Assembly: GCA_025558095.1 (NCBI GenBank)
Contig: JAIVFI010000020.1
Coordinates: 496,001 to 560,000, forward strand
Origin: Hyaloraphidium curvatum
Lineage: Eukaryota > Monoblepharomycota > Hyaloraphidiomycetes > Hyaloraphidiales > Hyaloraphidiaceae
Direction of reading: 5' to 3'
DNA length: 64,000 nt
Position 1 is the first letter of the stretch; each line of letters opens with the position of its first letter. Made by a program: the position numbers and the translations under genes. Positions 41,808 to 51,879 of this stretch are shown in pieces. Under the pieces are notes generated by a model that did no database searches, was not told the DNA's origin, and worked only from the letters and a program-made list of their open reading frames with translations.

Positions 41808-43052
41808 TTACACGCTCGACGCATCAACGTCCAGTTCCGGAAAGGTCTTCCGCATCCAGTTGCCCCACGGGTACCAACCCAGCTTGAGCCTACCGAGTGA
41901 CTGTCCGAGCGATAACCAGAAAGCGAGCTCGTCCCTGACTTCCGAGGTGAATTCACGCAGTTCGTGTTCGTCGCGCCACGGGTCGAGGAATTCGTCGACG
42001 AAAGGGTAAAATATGAACTCCGCTGAGCTTCGACGGAGCACGTCGCCGATGCGGGCGAGATCCGACGGGGGCAGCCCTTCGAGGCGCATCGACAGGATGC
42101 TGAGGGTTCGCAGCGCTGGCGGCAGACCGAGCAGGAAGGACGAAGGCGTGAATGCGCGGAGGTCGATCTTTTGGGTTGCAGGCAGGCGCAACAGGTCTTT
42201 CCAGTCCTCCTCGTCGCCGATTTCGGACCACTCGTCAACATCGGCTCTTTCTATGGCCAAAGGCCGGAAGGATTCGAAGGTGAGCATCGGCGAAATGCCC
42301 ATCTCGTTACCGTATCGCCAAGTTCGGATCTTGGCCACAAACGGCTCAGGAAAGTGCTCGGCATCAACAGGGAGGTCCTTGATTTCGCAATCGATGGTCT
42401 CAAGCATGGGACAACCAGCAAGGAAGGCCTCAAACAACTCCGTCACGACGGTCCCTGTGTAATCCAAGTGCTTCAATTGCGGCAGGCGTATGGGATCGCG
42501 GTACTGGCCATTGTTGTACTGGAGCTCCAGCCGGTTGAGATTGGCCAGCGATGGGCTGAGAAGCACCGATGCAATCTCGTAAGGATAGTCGGGAGCAAAG
42601 GACAGCTCCTCGAGCCGTTTGCACGCAAGCACCAAAGGCTCGATAAGCTGAAAACTGACGCCCGCGTCCGTGATATCGAGCTTCTTCACCACCATGAGCT
42701 TATCTTTCGCAGCGCGTTTGCCGAGAAAGCGCTTTAGCGCCCTTTCCGTGTTGAATGCTTGGGACACGGTGAACTCCTCGAGGAAGCGCGGCAGAACCAG
42801 CTCGTAGAAGGACTTGCACGTCAGCATCATGTACAGCAGAGTCCGCGATCCGGGCGGGAAGTAGCTCGCAATCTTAAGCACGATTTCGGAAGGGAGGAAA
42901 GGAACGGAGTCGTCCGCCGAGGAGCCCGTCGACGTCCCTTTCGCGTTCCCAGCGCCGAGCGCGGCAAGCTGGGCGCGGAGGGCAGCGACCTCGTCGCGCA
43001 GTGAAGCGTTGTCCTCGCGGAGCTGCGCGTTCTCGGCAGCCAGCGCGTCCAT
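41808..43052 (-). CDS. F-box-like protein with N-terminal leucine zipper, copy 2
   Basis: Single exon, 414 residues, a clear paralogue of the gene at 32722-33972. It has the zipper MDALAAENAQLREDNASLRD, linker AKGTSTGSSADDSVPFLP, F-box-like segment EIVLKIASYFPPGSRTLLYM and CKSFYELVLPRFLEEF, and leucine-rich blocks LPQLKHLDYTGT and CPMLETIDCEI. The C-terminal FLLGLPPALRTLSIL and DELAFWLSL blocks are also shared. The copies differ throughout, so the duplication is not recent. It lies downstream of the full-length GTPase gene on the same strand. SCF-type adaptor function is inferred from the box only. Confidence 0.8.
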   Translation of the reverse strand: MDALAAENAQLREDNASLRDEVAALRAQLAALGAGNAKGTSTGSSADDSVPFLPSEIVLKIASYFPPGSRTLLYMMLTCKSFYELVLPRFLEEFTVSQAFNTERALKRFLGKRAAKDKLMVVKKLDITDAGVSFQLIEPLVLACKRLEELSFAPDYPYEIASVLLSPSLANLNRLELQYNNGQYRDPIRLPQLKHLDYTGTVVTELFEAFLAGCPMLETIDCEIKDLPVDAEHFPEPFVAKIRTWRYGNEMGISPMLTFESFRPLAIERADVDEWSEIGDEEDWKDLLRLPATQKIDLRAFTPSSFLLGLPPALRTLSILSMRLEGLPPSDLARIGDVLRRSSAEFIFYPFVDEFLDPWRDEHELREFTSEVRDELAFWLSLGQSLGRLKLGWYPWGNWMRKTFPELDVDASSV

Positions 43053-43655
43053 CGCGAAACGCTGGAGATACCAGGGATCTCCTTGCTAACTGGAGCAAGA
43101 CGACAGTTCGCACGGTCCACTCGTGCCGGCAAGACCGGGAGGTTGCCCGGGTAGCAGTGGGGCCACTGGAGCAATAGACGCGAAGGTCTATTGCAGCTGG
43201 CCGCGTGGGGGTGGTCTTTGCGCGCGCAGCACCGGCGCGACCCACCACCGTCGTCCCGGGACGTGTCCACAATCGCGACGACAGCTCGGCGGTCAAACAA
43301 ATCAAGGTGAGCATGCGGGCACGGCGAACGATATTCATTTTCGAGCACGGACAGAAGAGCCGAAACGATCGTGCTATGTTTGAGTAGCGAATAACACAAC
43401 ACGGTCAGGCGTAAGGACTTGCTTCCCCCGGGACCCATTCCGCCTCTCCGCGTGCAGGAGGCGCAAGGGCTGGATCGCGTACTGCAGTGTAGCAGGACTA
43501 GATCTCGTTGCCAATTGAAGAAAAAAGAACTGACATCGCAGAAACTAGACATTCGCCTCCGACTTGAAGATCGCGGCTGCGGACTGCACTGCAGCCCGAG
43601 GGGCGCGCTCGGGCACCGGGAGGTTCGCACCTGTAAGGGTGAGGAGTCCGATCGA
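43053..43655. other. Intergenic region between F-box copy 2 and the GTPase gene
   Basis: These 603 bp separate two minus-strand genes. They contain an inverted repeat at 43161-43202. No protein-coding feature was recognised. Confidence 0.45.
43161..43202. repeat. Inverted repeat able to form a hairpin
   Basis: The arms GCAATAGAC (43171-43179) and GTCTATTGC (43186-43194) are perfect complements around a 6-nt loop, GCGAAG. Pairing can extend imperfectly to GGCCA and TGGCC at the outer edges. It sits upstream of F-box copy 2 and downstream of the GTPase, so it could be a 3'-end or regulatory structure. Its function is unknown. Confidence 0.7.
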
Positions 43656-46600
43656 TCAGGTTTCGTGACCGGACCGGCCGCGATCGAGCCCGAGCCCACT
43701 TCGCAGCAGATCGTCCGCCCTGTCCATGAGGCGGGTAATGTCGGGAAGCAGCTTCATTTTGAGCCGGATGTGCTCCCCGCGGCCCGAAGAGCTGAGCTCC
43801 CAAAACGACGAGAAGGCGTGCGTGAGGCGCTCGATAATGTTGTTCTGGAGGGCGTTGATGCGGGACTTGACGTTCGTGGAGAGATCGCGGAGGAGATCGA
43901 GGACGACGTTGACGGCCTCGTCAAACATCTCGTGCCTGTTCTCCTCGACGTGGTCGACCATGAGCTGTTGCGCGGTTCGCATCAGAGGTCGGATGCGGAA
44001 CGGCACCCGTCGGATGCGGAACGGCACCCGTCGGATGCGGAACGGCACCCGTCGGATGCGGAACGGCACCCGATGCTGACCTCCCGCATGCGCTGAAGCG
44101 AGCCCTTTCCGTACTCCGCCGCCGCCGATGCGTAAGCGTGCTTCATGGATTCCGCGATCTCCGGCACGAGGGCCCGAGAAATCTCCCTCTGCGTCTCCAG
44201 GATGTAGGCCTTCACGCCGTCGATGCTGCAGAGATGGGCCCCAGCCTGTCAGGGATACTTGACGCGCCGATCATGGAACGAAGCGCTTACGAATCCGGGA
44301 TCTTGATCCGCTCCAGCTCCATCGACTCATTGGCGACCGCGTCGACACGCGCGGCCGAAGCACCCTTGCCTTTGAACAGGCTCGCCAGCGAGCCGACGTT
44401 CTTGTCCATCGCGGAAAGCAGGTTGCGGTGCAGGGCGTCCAGCTCGACGACCACTGGAAGCGGCATCGTGAATAATCGCACCGCTTACGACAAAACCTAG
44501 CGACCCACTTTCGTTGTTGAGGACGCGATCCCATGTGCTGGTCACCTGGCTTTGAATCGGGTCCGCGAGGCGCTGGTTCATGTCGATCGTGCCGCCAGCT
44601 GCCCGAGAGCTGTAGACACCGTCCCGGCGAACGGTCGCCTTGTACTGGCGGAACGAGGACGTCAGCACAATCGAGTGCACGGGCATCTTTGACTGCGATC
44701 GAACCGTCGAGTAGTGCAGGCCGCGATCCTGGGTCGGCGCAGGGGAGTTGCGAATGTACGGGGCGTTGTAGCGCTCGATGGAGCGCACCGCGCCGTCTTT
44801 GGCGACCCTGGCACCTGTGAACCACGAACACGTCAGGTTATCCTACATCTTCCATCACGGGGAAGCTTACCGGTGTGAAGCTTGGCGCCAATGACGTCAG
44901 TCAAGGCATTCGCGTTCCGCGTAAGAAAGTCCTCGCAGAGTCCACCGAGAGCCTGCAACACAGATCGGAAACTGACCAACAGTCAACACTCTACCGGCTC
45001 ACCGTCTTGAAGAACGGCAGGCTTCCGTAGAAGGAGGTCTTGACCACGTCCTGCAGATTGAGATCGGAGCTCGAATCGTCCGCAAGGTAGCTCTCGACGC
45101 TCGCGAAGAACCGCCGAAGCAGCAGTGCTACGTCCTCCGACCCCTTCTTTCGGCCCTGTTCGGTCAGCTGCAAGATGTAGCGGTGCAGCGCAGGTATCTC
45201 AGTCTCTTCCGGGTTCTTGAAAGCCGTGGGGTCGCCGTCAGTCTTCCGCTTTCCGATCAGCTTGAGGTAGTCAGCGGACGAAACAGTGAAGATCGGGACG
45301 TCCATTTCCTTGCGGTTGTCGGGCTGGATCCCGAGATCGGCCTGCAGATCCATGAGCCCGGCGACGAAGTCGTTCTGGAACAAGGATGCCAACGAATCAG
45401 CCCATGATGGTCTCCCGGCAAGAGGTGCCTCACCTTCATCTGCTCCTTCAAGTTGGCATTTCGAGCTTTCGCGCACATGTTGCGCACCACCCTCAGCTTC
45501 TTGTTCTTGCGGCGCTCGTATCCTTCGAACTTCTTGTTCAACTGGTCCGCGAGCGTCGACAGGTCCGCGAGACTGGCACGCAGCGCGTCGACCACCGCCT
45601 GAGCTTCTTCGATCTGCTTCTTGATCTCGTCCGCATCCAAGCCGCCTTTGCCGTCCTGCTCCGTGTCCGAGTCGACAACAATGATCTCCTCATCAAGGGA
45701 TGCACAAGAGCGGCGATCGAATTCGGAATCCGAATCACTCGAGCTGAAAATCACGACCTCGTCATCGTCCTTGTCCGGCGACGCTGCCCTCCTCTTCTTC
45801 CGTCCGGTGCCTTTCGATGCACGGAGTGCCACATGGGCCGGCCCGGACGCCTTGCCCGCTCCCTGTCTTCTCTCCAGACTGCGGATTTCCTGCAACCGGT
45901 TCTGGAGCAGAATTTCCAGAGGCTCGCGGTCCTCCTTGTTCCTTGCGCAATCTGGAGATAAACGATGAGCGTTCCGCGAGGATGGATTGCCAGCCAGCTC
46001 CCACCAGCCTCCACCATGGCCTTCTTCTCATCGAGCTTCTCGATCTCGTCCAGCAGCTCCTTCACGTCCTGATCCAACCCCAGGGCGCGCATAATGTCCG
46101 ACACGACCATGATGTCCGTCTTGGTGCACACGAACGCGACGCTTCCGTAACTCGCGTCCATCAAAAGCTGACGCCGGAACGATTCCCCGAGCAGATCGTG
46201 CGCGACCTTTTCGTCCTTGGCCCGAGTGATGTCGGCGCACACGAAGATGTTGTTTGCGTTCTTGAGGTAGCGACCGGACACAGCCGCCCTGGAGCGCAAG
46301 CCGCCGTCAGCTGCGCTGCTAAGAGAAGCTCAGGCAGAACACTCGCCGTGCGGGATTTGCATCACCGACTCCGGGGAGGTCGCCGAGCTTCACGCCGGTC
46401 TTGAGGACCTCCCAGGGCCCGTAGAGGCTGACTTTTTTGACCAGCGGCCACATTTCCTGCGTCCTCTTCTTGGTGTCCGGCATGACGTACTTGCGGATCT
46501 GCTCCGCCAAGCTCTGTCCGTTCACCGCGCGCACCGCCGAGGTCTTCCCCAAGACAGCTGCGACAGTCCGATCCGATGTCAGCAGCTCCATGCTCCACTT

Positions 46601-47421
46601 CTCTCTCGGAACGTGGGGGAAAACCGCGCGCAGCTTGCTGTCGGCGATTCCCGCGGGCGACGTGCTGTCGTTGTGGGTGCGGATCGTGCCGTCCTCGGCG
46701 ACCAGATCGTCGAGGGACAGCTTGATCTCCGTGCGCCTGCAATCGTGGTGATCAGCGCACCGATCACTGACGCTTGATGCTGCAAACGCACCATTCGGTC
46801 TCGGTCATGAACTCGATCTCTGCGCTGTACTCGCCGGGTGCCTTGCAGTACGACAGCTCGATCACGGCCGCAGTGCACGCTTCCCCGTGGCCCGCGGTGG
46901 GCATGATCTCCTCCCCGAGCAACGCGTTGAGGGTGGCGGACTTGCCGGCACCGGTGTTGCCCACGACTGCGATGATTGTCGGGGGCAGGACGGCCTGCGG
47001 TGCAGGGGATGGATTCCCCGCAGGCTCGTCAACGATGACGTGTAGGAGCCCGGCCAGCTCGGTCGACCCGGCGCACCTTTGCGAGGAGCTCCGACGCTTC
47101 CTTGACCCAAACTTCCGTCCGCTGGGGTGCCCCAATATCCTTGGCCACGAGTTTCTGCGCGTCGAGGATGATTGCCCTGGCGCCTTCGATGGTGCGTTCC
47201 GGGACCAGGTCGGCAGCCTCCTGCGCGCCGGCAGCGGCTCGTGGCTTCTTGGACGTGCGCCGCTCCGGCTCATCGACGGGGAAGATGGCGTTTTCGAGGC
47301 CCTGCGAGGCCGAATCGCCCGCGGCGGCGAGCGTCTGCCCGGCGGCCGCCGCGTCGATATCCATCGCGCGAGTCTCATCCGGCCGCTCGGCGGCGACGAC
47401 GGGACGCGGCTCTGCCGACAT
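43656..47421 (-). CDS. Large nuclear GTPase, SLIP-GC-like, dynamin superfamily
   Basis: Ten introns (43965-44080, 44226-44290, 44454-44508, 44815-44870, 44953-45002, 45375-45433, 45952-46004, 46311-46365, 46737-46791, 46995-47076) give 1039 residues. The G domain has IIAVVGNTGAGKSATLNALL (G1), KLGDLPGVADGGL (G3, restored by splicing) and AFVCTKTDIMVV (G4, TKxD), with ICADITRAKDEK-like VCADITRAKDEK between. Nuclear GTPase SLIP-GC and fungal relatives share this layout. Around residues 460-500 a Ser/Asp-rich insert carries DDDEVVIFSSSDSDSE and DEEIIVVDSDTEQD, which look like SUMO-interacting motifs. Coiled-coil helices follow. The C-terminus (HVEENRHEMF, RGEHIRLKMKLLPDI) recurs in the truncated copy at 34459-35157. 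Confidence 0.85.
43988..44071. repeat. 21-bp tandem repeat, four copies, inside a GTPase intron
   Basis: The unit GTCGGATGCGGAACGGCACC plus one C is repeated at 43988, 44009, 44030 and 44051 with no differences. It fills most of the last intron of the GTPase gene (43965-44080), which at 116 nt is the longest of that gene. The intron would be about 32 nt without the repeats. Confidence 0.93.
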
Positions 47422-48383
47422 CGCGCTTCCGACGGCCGGCAAATGGAGTGCGCGTGCTCGGCCGCTGCAATTTCCGAGTGAGGCGTCCGTGGGCGACAGT
47501 TGTTGTGTTTTGGCGTCGCCACCGACCCGCCGTTCCCGGAATCTATGAAGCGGACTAGAAGCACTGCCATTCTTAGCATGCACATGCGAAGTCGAAGTTC
47601 TTCCGACATCAGAGCGGTTTGCCACCGCTTCTTCGCGCTAGGGGATTACACTGATCCCCGATCACTGGCCTCAACTCGGCCCAGGCCCGCCGCCCTCCGC
47701 TTTCCCTTCCTTGACCTTTCCCTTTGCCTGGCCCTCCTGCCCACCGTCGTCCTCGGCTGTTTGACTTGCGAATGAGACACTCTGTGACCAACGGCCCTCG
47801 AGAAGATGGAGTCCGACTCCAAAGAAGAGATCCGCTCAGGCCCCGTCATCCGATCCAGAGTCATCGCCCGATCCGGAACCATCACTAGGTGGACGCTGGC
47901 GAGGTTTGCGGCCGCGAACGGGCTCCTCGGCCGGCCGGCGGGCGTGGACGGCGGCGCTGCACGAGGTCGTCGCCGCGGCCACGAGATTCTGATCGACGAA
48001 TACCTGTCGGTAGTTCCCGTTGCTGGCGACGGCGGCGAATGGTAGGCGAGCAGTAGACCCATGTCCGAATGGTAGGCGAGCAGCAGATCCATGTATTGCA
48101 TGAAGACGATCAAACGTCCACAGCCCTCGATCCGGGGAATCGCGAATCAGGCCAAACGCACGTACTGCCTGATCCATCGAGACGACCGGACTGCTGTCCT
48201 CGCGCAAATTGCGGATCAATGCTGCGCCCTCTTGGTGGGCCGAGCCACGCTTCCGATCGGAAGACGGCCGGTCAGCCACACCCGCCACGGACCCGCCCAG
48301 GCATTGCCCCACATAGCCGCCCGCACAACCCATAAGCTTATAAAAGGCCGCGTCTCGCTCTCCCGAGCTCGCAACTGCATTCT
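47422..48383. other. Intergenic region between divergent GTPase and secreted-protein genes
   Basis: These 962 bp hold both promoters. A roughly 28-bp imperfect duplication containing CGAATGGTAGGCGAGCAG occurs at about 48036-48063 and 48066-48093. A TATA-like AAGCTTATAAAAGG lies near 48331, about 50 bp before the secreted-protein start. No further gene was recognised. Confidence 0.55.
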
Positions 48384-49603
48384 ATGACCCCAGCGAACGA
48401 ACCGCCTGCGCCTTTTCCGCCCCGCACCGCGATGCGCCCCGCCATGCCCACCCTCGCCCGCAGCCTCCCCGCGCTCCTCCTCGCCCTCCTCGCCGCCCCC
48501 CTCGCGAGCGCACAGTCCTCCTTCCAGCTATCCTTCAACCAAACGACCGTCGCTGGCCGCACCGTGTGCCGCGAGACGTCCTCCATGTCGGCGGTCTCGA
48601 TACAGACCTCGGAGGCGTGGGACTGCCCCGGCCCGTGCCCCTTCGCGCAGCTGAGCCAGAGCGCGGACTGGCGGTGGACGGGGACGACCAACACGAGCGG
48701 GCTGCTCGTCAGGGCGACGTCGGACAACGTCACGTGGGTCTTTGTGCCGTGCGGCGCGTCCCGGTTGCGGAGCCCGACGCGACGCGTTTTTTCCGGGAAC
48801 AGGTGCCCCGAGGTGCTCAAGAAGGGCACGTGCGTGCAGAGCGAGGTCGACCAGTGCAGATACCTGGGCGTCAAATACGAGACGTACAGCTTCCAGGATG
48901 GCCCCACGCCCGACCGGTCCGAGACGATTTCGTGCTATGGCGGCGAGCCGGGCGTCTGCACGTGGTGTAAGTGTCCCTCACGGTGCCGTTCCGAAGCTTC
49001 GGTGGCTGATCCGGTCGCGGTACGGCAGATTACGACGCGGACTGCACGCAGATTGTCCCCCCCGGCGTCGCGGCCAACAGGACTGTGGCCAACTGCACCG
49101 TGGCGTTGCCTACGACGCCCCAGCAAGCATGTACGTGGCGCTATCGGCCCATCCCGTGTGATATCTGACCATGATTTTGGTGGACAGGGAGCGGATGGTG
49201 CCTCGCGGCCTACCAGGTGCTCTACGAGGGCGCCACGCCCAACTGCTCCGCAACGTCGGCGAGCAGCATCGCGACGGCGACGACATTGGTCACCAGCATC
49301 GTGCCGACCGTCAGCTCCGTACCACTGACCGCCACCTCGGCGCCGACCACCGCGACCGGCACCACCACCGCGTCATCGACCTCGGCCGCGGCGACGACTC
49401 CGCTCTCCAGCATCGCGTCGCCGACCGCCGTCTCCAGCACCGCCTCGGCGACCGCCGTCTCCACGAGCGTGGCACCGACCTCGACGAGCGCGGCGCCGAC
49501 CTCGACTTCGCGGCCGTCTTCCGGGAGGAGGGAGTCCGGATCCGCGGGGTGGGCCGTCGCGCTTGCGGGCTGCGCGGCGGGGCTCGTGGGGCTGCTCGGG
49601 TAG
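48384..49603 (+). CDS. Secreted, probably GPI-anchored cell-surface protein
   Basis: Introns at 48758-48802 (45 nt, in frame), 48967-49028 and 49131-49187 give 351 residues. The start may be 48384 or the Mets at 48432 and 48444, which sit closer to the signal peptide LARSLPALLLALLAAPLAS. The body is Cys-containing with many N-glycosylation sequons (NQT, NTS, NVT, NRT, NCT). The C-terminal third is a Thr/Ser/Ala-rich stalk (about 90 residues) ending in a hydrophobic tail GWAVALAGCAAGLVGLLG, typical of a GPI-attachment signal. No enzymatic motif was recognised. A TATA-like element lies upstream. A wall or surface role is inferred. Confidence 0.72.
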
Positions 49604-49887
49604 GCGGAACCGCAGAGAGTAGCTTGAATACCAACCGAAATCGTTTAATTTACGTGGCTTATTTGATCATTGCTGCTTATTGAGCCTTTGGTTTTCTTGT
49701 CGGAGTGGTGACCGCGAGGGGGTTGGTGCCCCATCCCCCGCGAAGCTGCCCATCCCGGCTCCAGACCCCGGGAGCGACCAGAGCACGCAGACTGCAGTAC
49801 AAATGAAAAGTCAACGGCCCGAACGGCCGACGTGTCTTCGTGAGCACGCAGGAAACCCCTTGCCGGCAAACAAGTGCCTCGACAACA

Positions 49888-51879
49888 ATGGGCGACGCCC
49901 GGCCGGCGGAGCCCGGCGGCGGCCCGCCCCCGTCGCTGCCGGGCGTGGGCGCGCTGTTTGGCGGCGGGGGAGCCCGGCCGCGGCCGGCTGATCCGTGGGA
50001 CGCGTGGCGCCCGCGCGATGGCCCGCCGCCGCTGCGGCCCGCGGGCACGTGGCCGCCCGACGCGGCGCGGAGCATCGAGCGCGCGCTCGAGATCGGGCAG
50101 CAGAGCAGCGCGTACGGCGGCTACGGCGCCGTGTACGCCAACGCGCAGGGCACCGTGCGGCCCGCGATCGCGACCAACGCCGGCCCGTACGCCGCGAATG
50201 CAAATCAGGCGATGTCGCAGCGGCCCGTCGGCACGCCCCAGGTGGCGGTCGGGCCGCCGCCGGGCTCCCCGCCGTCGGCGCCCGATTTTTCCGGGTGGGG
50301 CTCCGCGTGGGCGCGGACGCAGCAGGTGCACCAGGCCATGCAGATGCAGCAGATGCAGCAGGCGCACCTCGCCCAGCAGGCGCGGCAGGGCATGATGCCG
50401 CCTGCCGGCGCGTCGCCCTCGGGCCTGCCGTCGCCGACGGGGCAGTCGCCGACGGGCCAGGTGTCGCCGACCAACCAGACGCCGCCGCAGATGCTGCCGC
50501 CGGGGCCGCAGATGCCGCAAATGAACCAACTGCCGCATGGCATGCAGCGCCCGCTGATGCCGATGAACTACAGGCCGCCGTCGTCTTTCATGCCGGGCGG
50601 CCGGCCGCCGATGCCTCCGTTCTACCCTGGACTGCCGCCGGGACAACTGCCGCCCGGACAACTGCTTCCGGGGCAACAACCCGGGCAGCTGCCGCCCCTC
50701 CAAGGACACCCATCGCAGCCGCTGCAGGGCCGGCCCTCCGGGCACCCCGCTGGCCGGCCGCAGGGACCCGTGCACTTCCCGCCGGGCTTTTCCATCACCC
50801 CCGCGCCGCGACCCCTGCCCCCCGTGCGCGGCGGCCCCATCCCCGGCACCCCCGGCGCCCCACCCTACCCTCCCCGCCCCGTTGCGCAGCCTGGCGCCCG
50901 CCCCGCACGCCCTTACCAACCCCGCCCCCCGCGCCCCCGCGCTGCCCCGACAAAACCCCGCCCCCCGTCCTCCCCCCCGCTCTCTCTCCCGCGGCGCAAC
51001 GACCCCTTCCCCGAATGTCCCCCCGACGACCCCACCGCCGTGGAGCTCCCGCACCCCATCACCCCCGAGGACATCCGCCGCCGCCTGCACGCGGACGGCA
51101 CCTTCGACGCCCTCCGCCGCCGTGCCCTGGCGGACCTCATGGCTTCCCCGCTGGGCATGCAGCTCCGCGACCTCGTCGCGGAGATGGCGCGCACCTTTGC
51201 TTCGCAGCGCCCCGGCGCGGACCGCGCGCGGCTCGAGGCCGAGTGCGCCGCGTCGCTCGGTTCGGGCTTGATGGCCGTGGACGGCGTGGCGGACGGGGTG
51301 GCGGGGTTCGTGGCGCGGTGGGCGGCGGGGATCAAGGGCACCGTGGCGGCGTCGCTGGATTCGCTGGCGGGGTTCCCCGTGGGGGGCGGCGGCAGCCCGA
51401 CGGTGCGGAGGCGGTGGCCCGGGGGTGTGCCGGGGGCCGAGTCGCCGCTGCGTTCGCCGCGGCCGGATGCGGAGCGGGAGGAGGAGAGGAAGGAGAGGGA
51501 GAGGGCGGAGAGGGAGGCGCTGGCGGTGAGGGAGAGGGAGGCGGCGGCGGTGCTGAGGGAGCCGCCGACGGGGGAGCTGGGGAGCTCGCCGTCGGCGGGG
51601 CCGGTGCCCGCGGCGGCGGTGCCCGAACCGCTGCCGCTGGTTGCGGAGGAGAAGCCCGCGGAAGGGGCGGATGTGAAGATGGAGGCTGTGCAGGGCGAGG
51701 AGTCGGCCGCTGCGCCGGGAGGTGCCGCGGACACGGGGTCGGAGGCGACAGAGTCGGACCCGCCTTCCGCGGGGGCGGCCAAACGGGCCGCCGAGGACGA
51801 GGGCGAGCAGGACGGCGAGGCAAAGAGGAGGAGGGTCGAGGAGGGCGAGGGTGAGGGCGATGGGGCGGGGACGGGTTGA
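49888..51879 (+). CDS. Pro/Gln-rich protein with Shg1/BOD1-like domain (possible COMPASS subunit)
   Basis: Single exon, 663 residues. The first 390 are low-complexity: Gly/Pro-rich, then a Met/Gln stretch (QAMQMQQMQQAHLAQQ) and proline repeats (GQLPPGQLLPGQ). At about residues 390-480 a helical domain (ITPEDIRRRLHADGTFDALR, then RALADLMASPLGMQLRDLV) resembles the Shg1/BOD1 domain of the Set1/COMPASS complex. After that comes an E/R-rich coiled coil and an acidic tail with KRAAEDEGEQ and AKRRRVEEG, a likely nuclear signal. The domain match is by eye and moderate. Chromatin function is inferred. An earlier in-frame Met lies at 49840. The opposite strand is also open but has no recognisable domains. 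Confidence 0.68.
   Translation: MGDARPAEPGGGPPPSLPGVGALFGGGGARPRPADPWDAWRPRDGPPPLRPAGTWPPDAARSIERALEIGQQSSAYGGYGAVYANAQGTVRPAIATNAGPYAANANQAMSQRPVGTPQVAVGPPPGSPPSAPDFSGWGSAWARTQQVHQAMQMQQMQQAHLAQQARQGMMPPAGASPSGLPSPTGQSPTGQVSPTNQTPPQMLPPGPQMPQMNQLPHGMQRPLMPMNYRPPSSFMPGGRPPMPPFYPGLPPGQLPPGQLLPGQQPGQLPPLQGHPSQPLQGRPSGHPAGRPQGPVHFPPGFSITPAPRPLPPVRGGPIPGTPGAPPYPPRPVAQPGARPARPYQPRPPRPRAAPTKPRPPSSPPLSLPRRNDPFPECPPDDPTAVELPHPITPEDIRRRLHADGTFDALRRRALADLMASPLGMQLRDLVAEMARTFASQRPGADRARLEAECAASLGSGLMAVDGVADGVAGFVARWAAGIKGTVAASLDSLAGFPVGGGGSPTVRRRWPGGVPGAESPLRSPRPDAEREEERKERERAEREALAVREREAAAVLREPPTGELGSSPSAGPVPAAAVPEPLPLVAEEKPAEGADVKMEAVQGEESAAAPGGAADTGSEATESDPPSAGAAKRAAEDEGEQDGEAKRRRVEEGEGEGDGAGTG

Noticed and set aside
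43656..47421. GTPase plus F-box genes as a fungal immune or defence island
   Set aside because: SLIP-GC and F-box families have other known roles, no effector or NLR domain is present, and linkage in one window is weak evidence.
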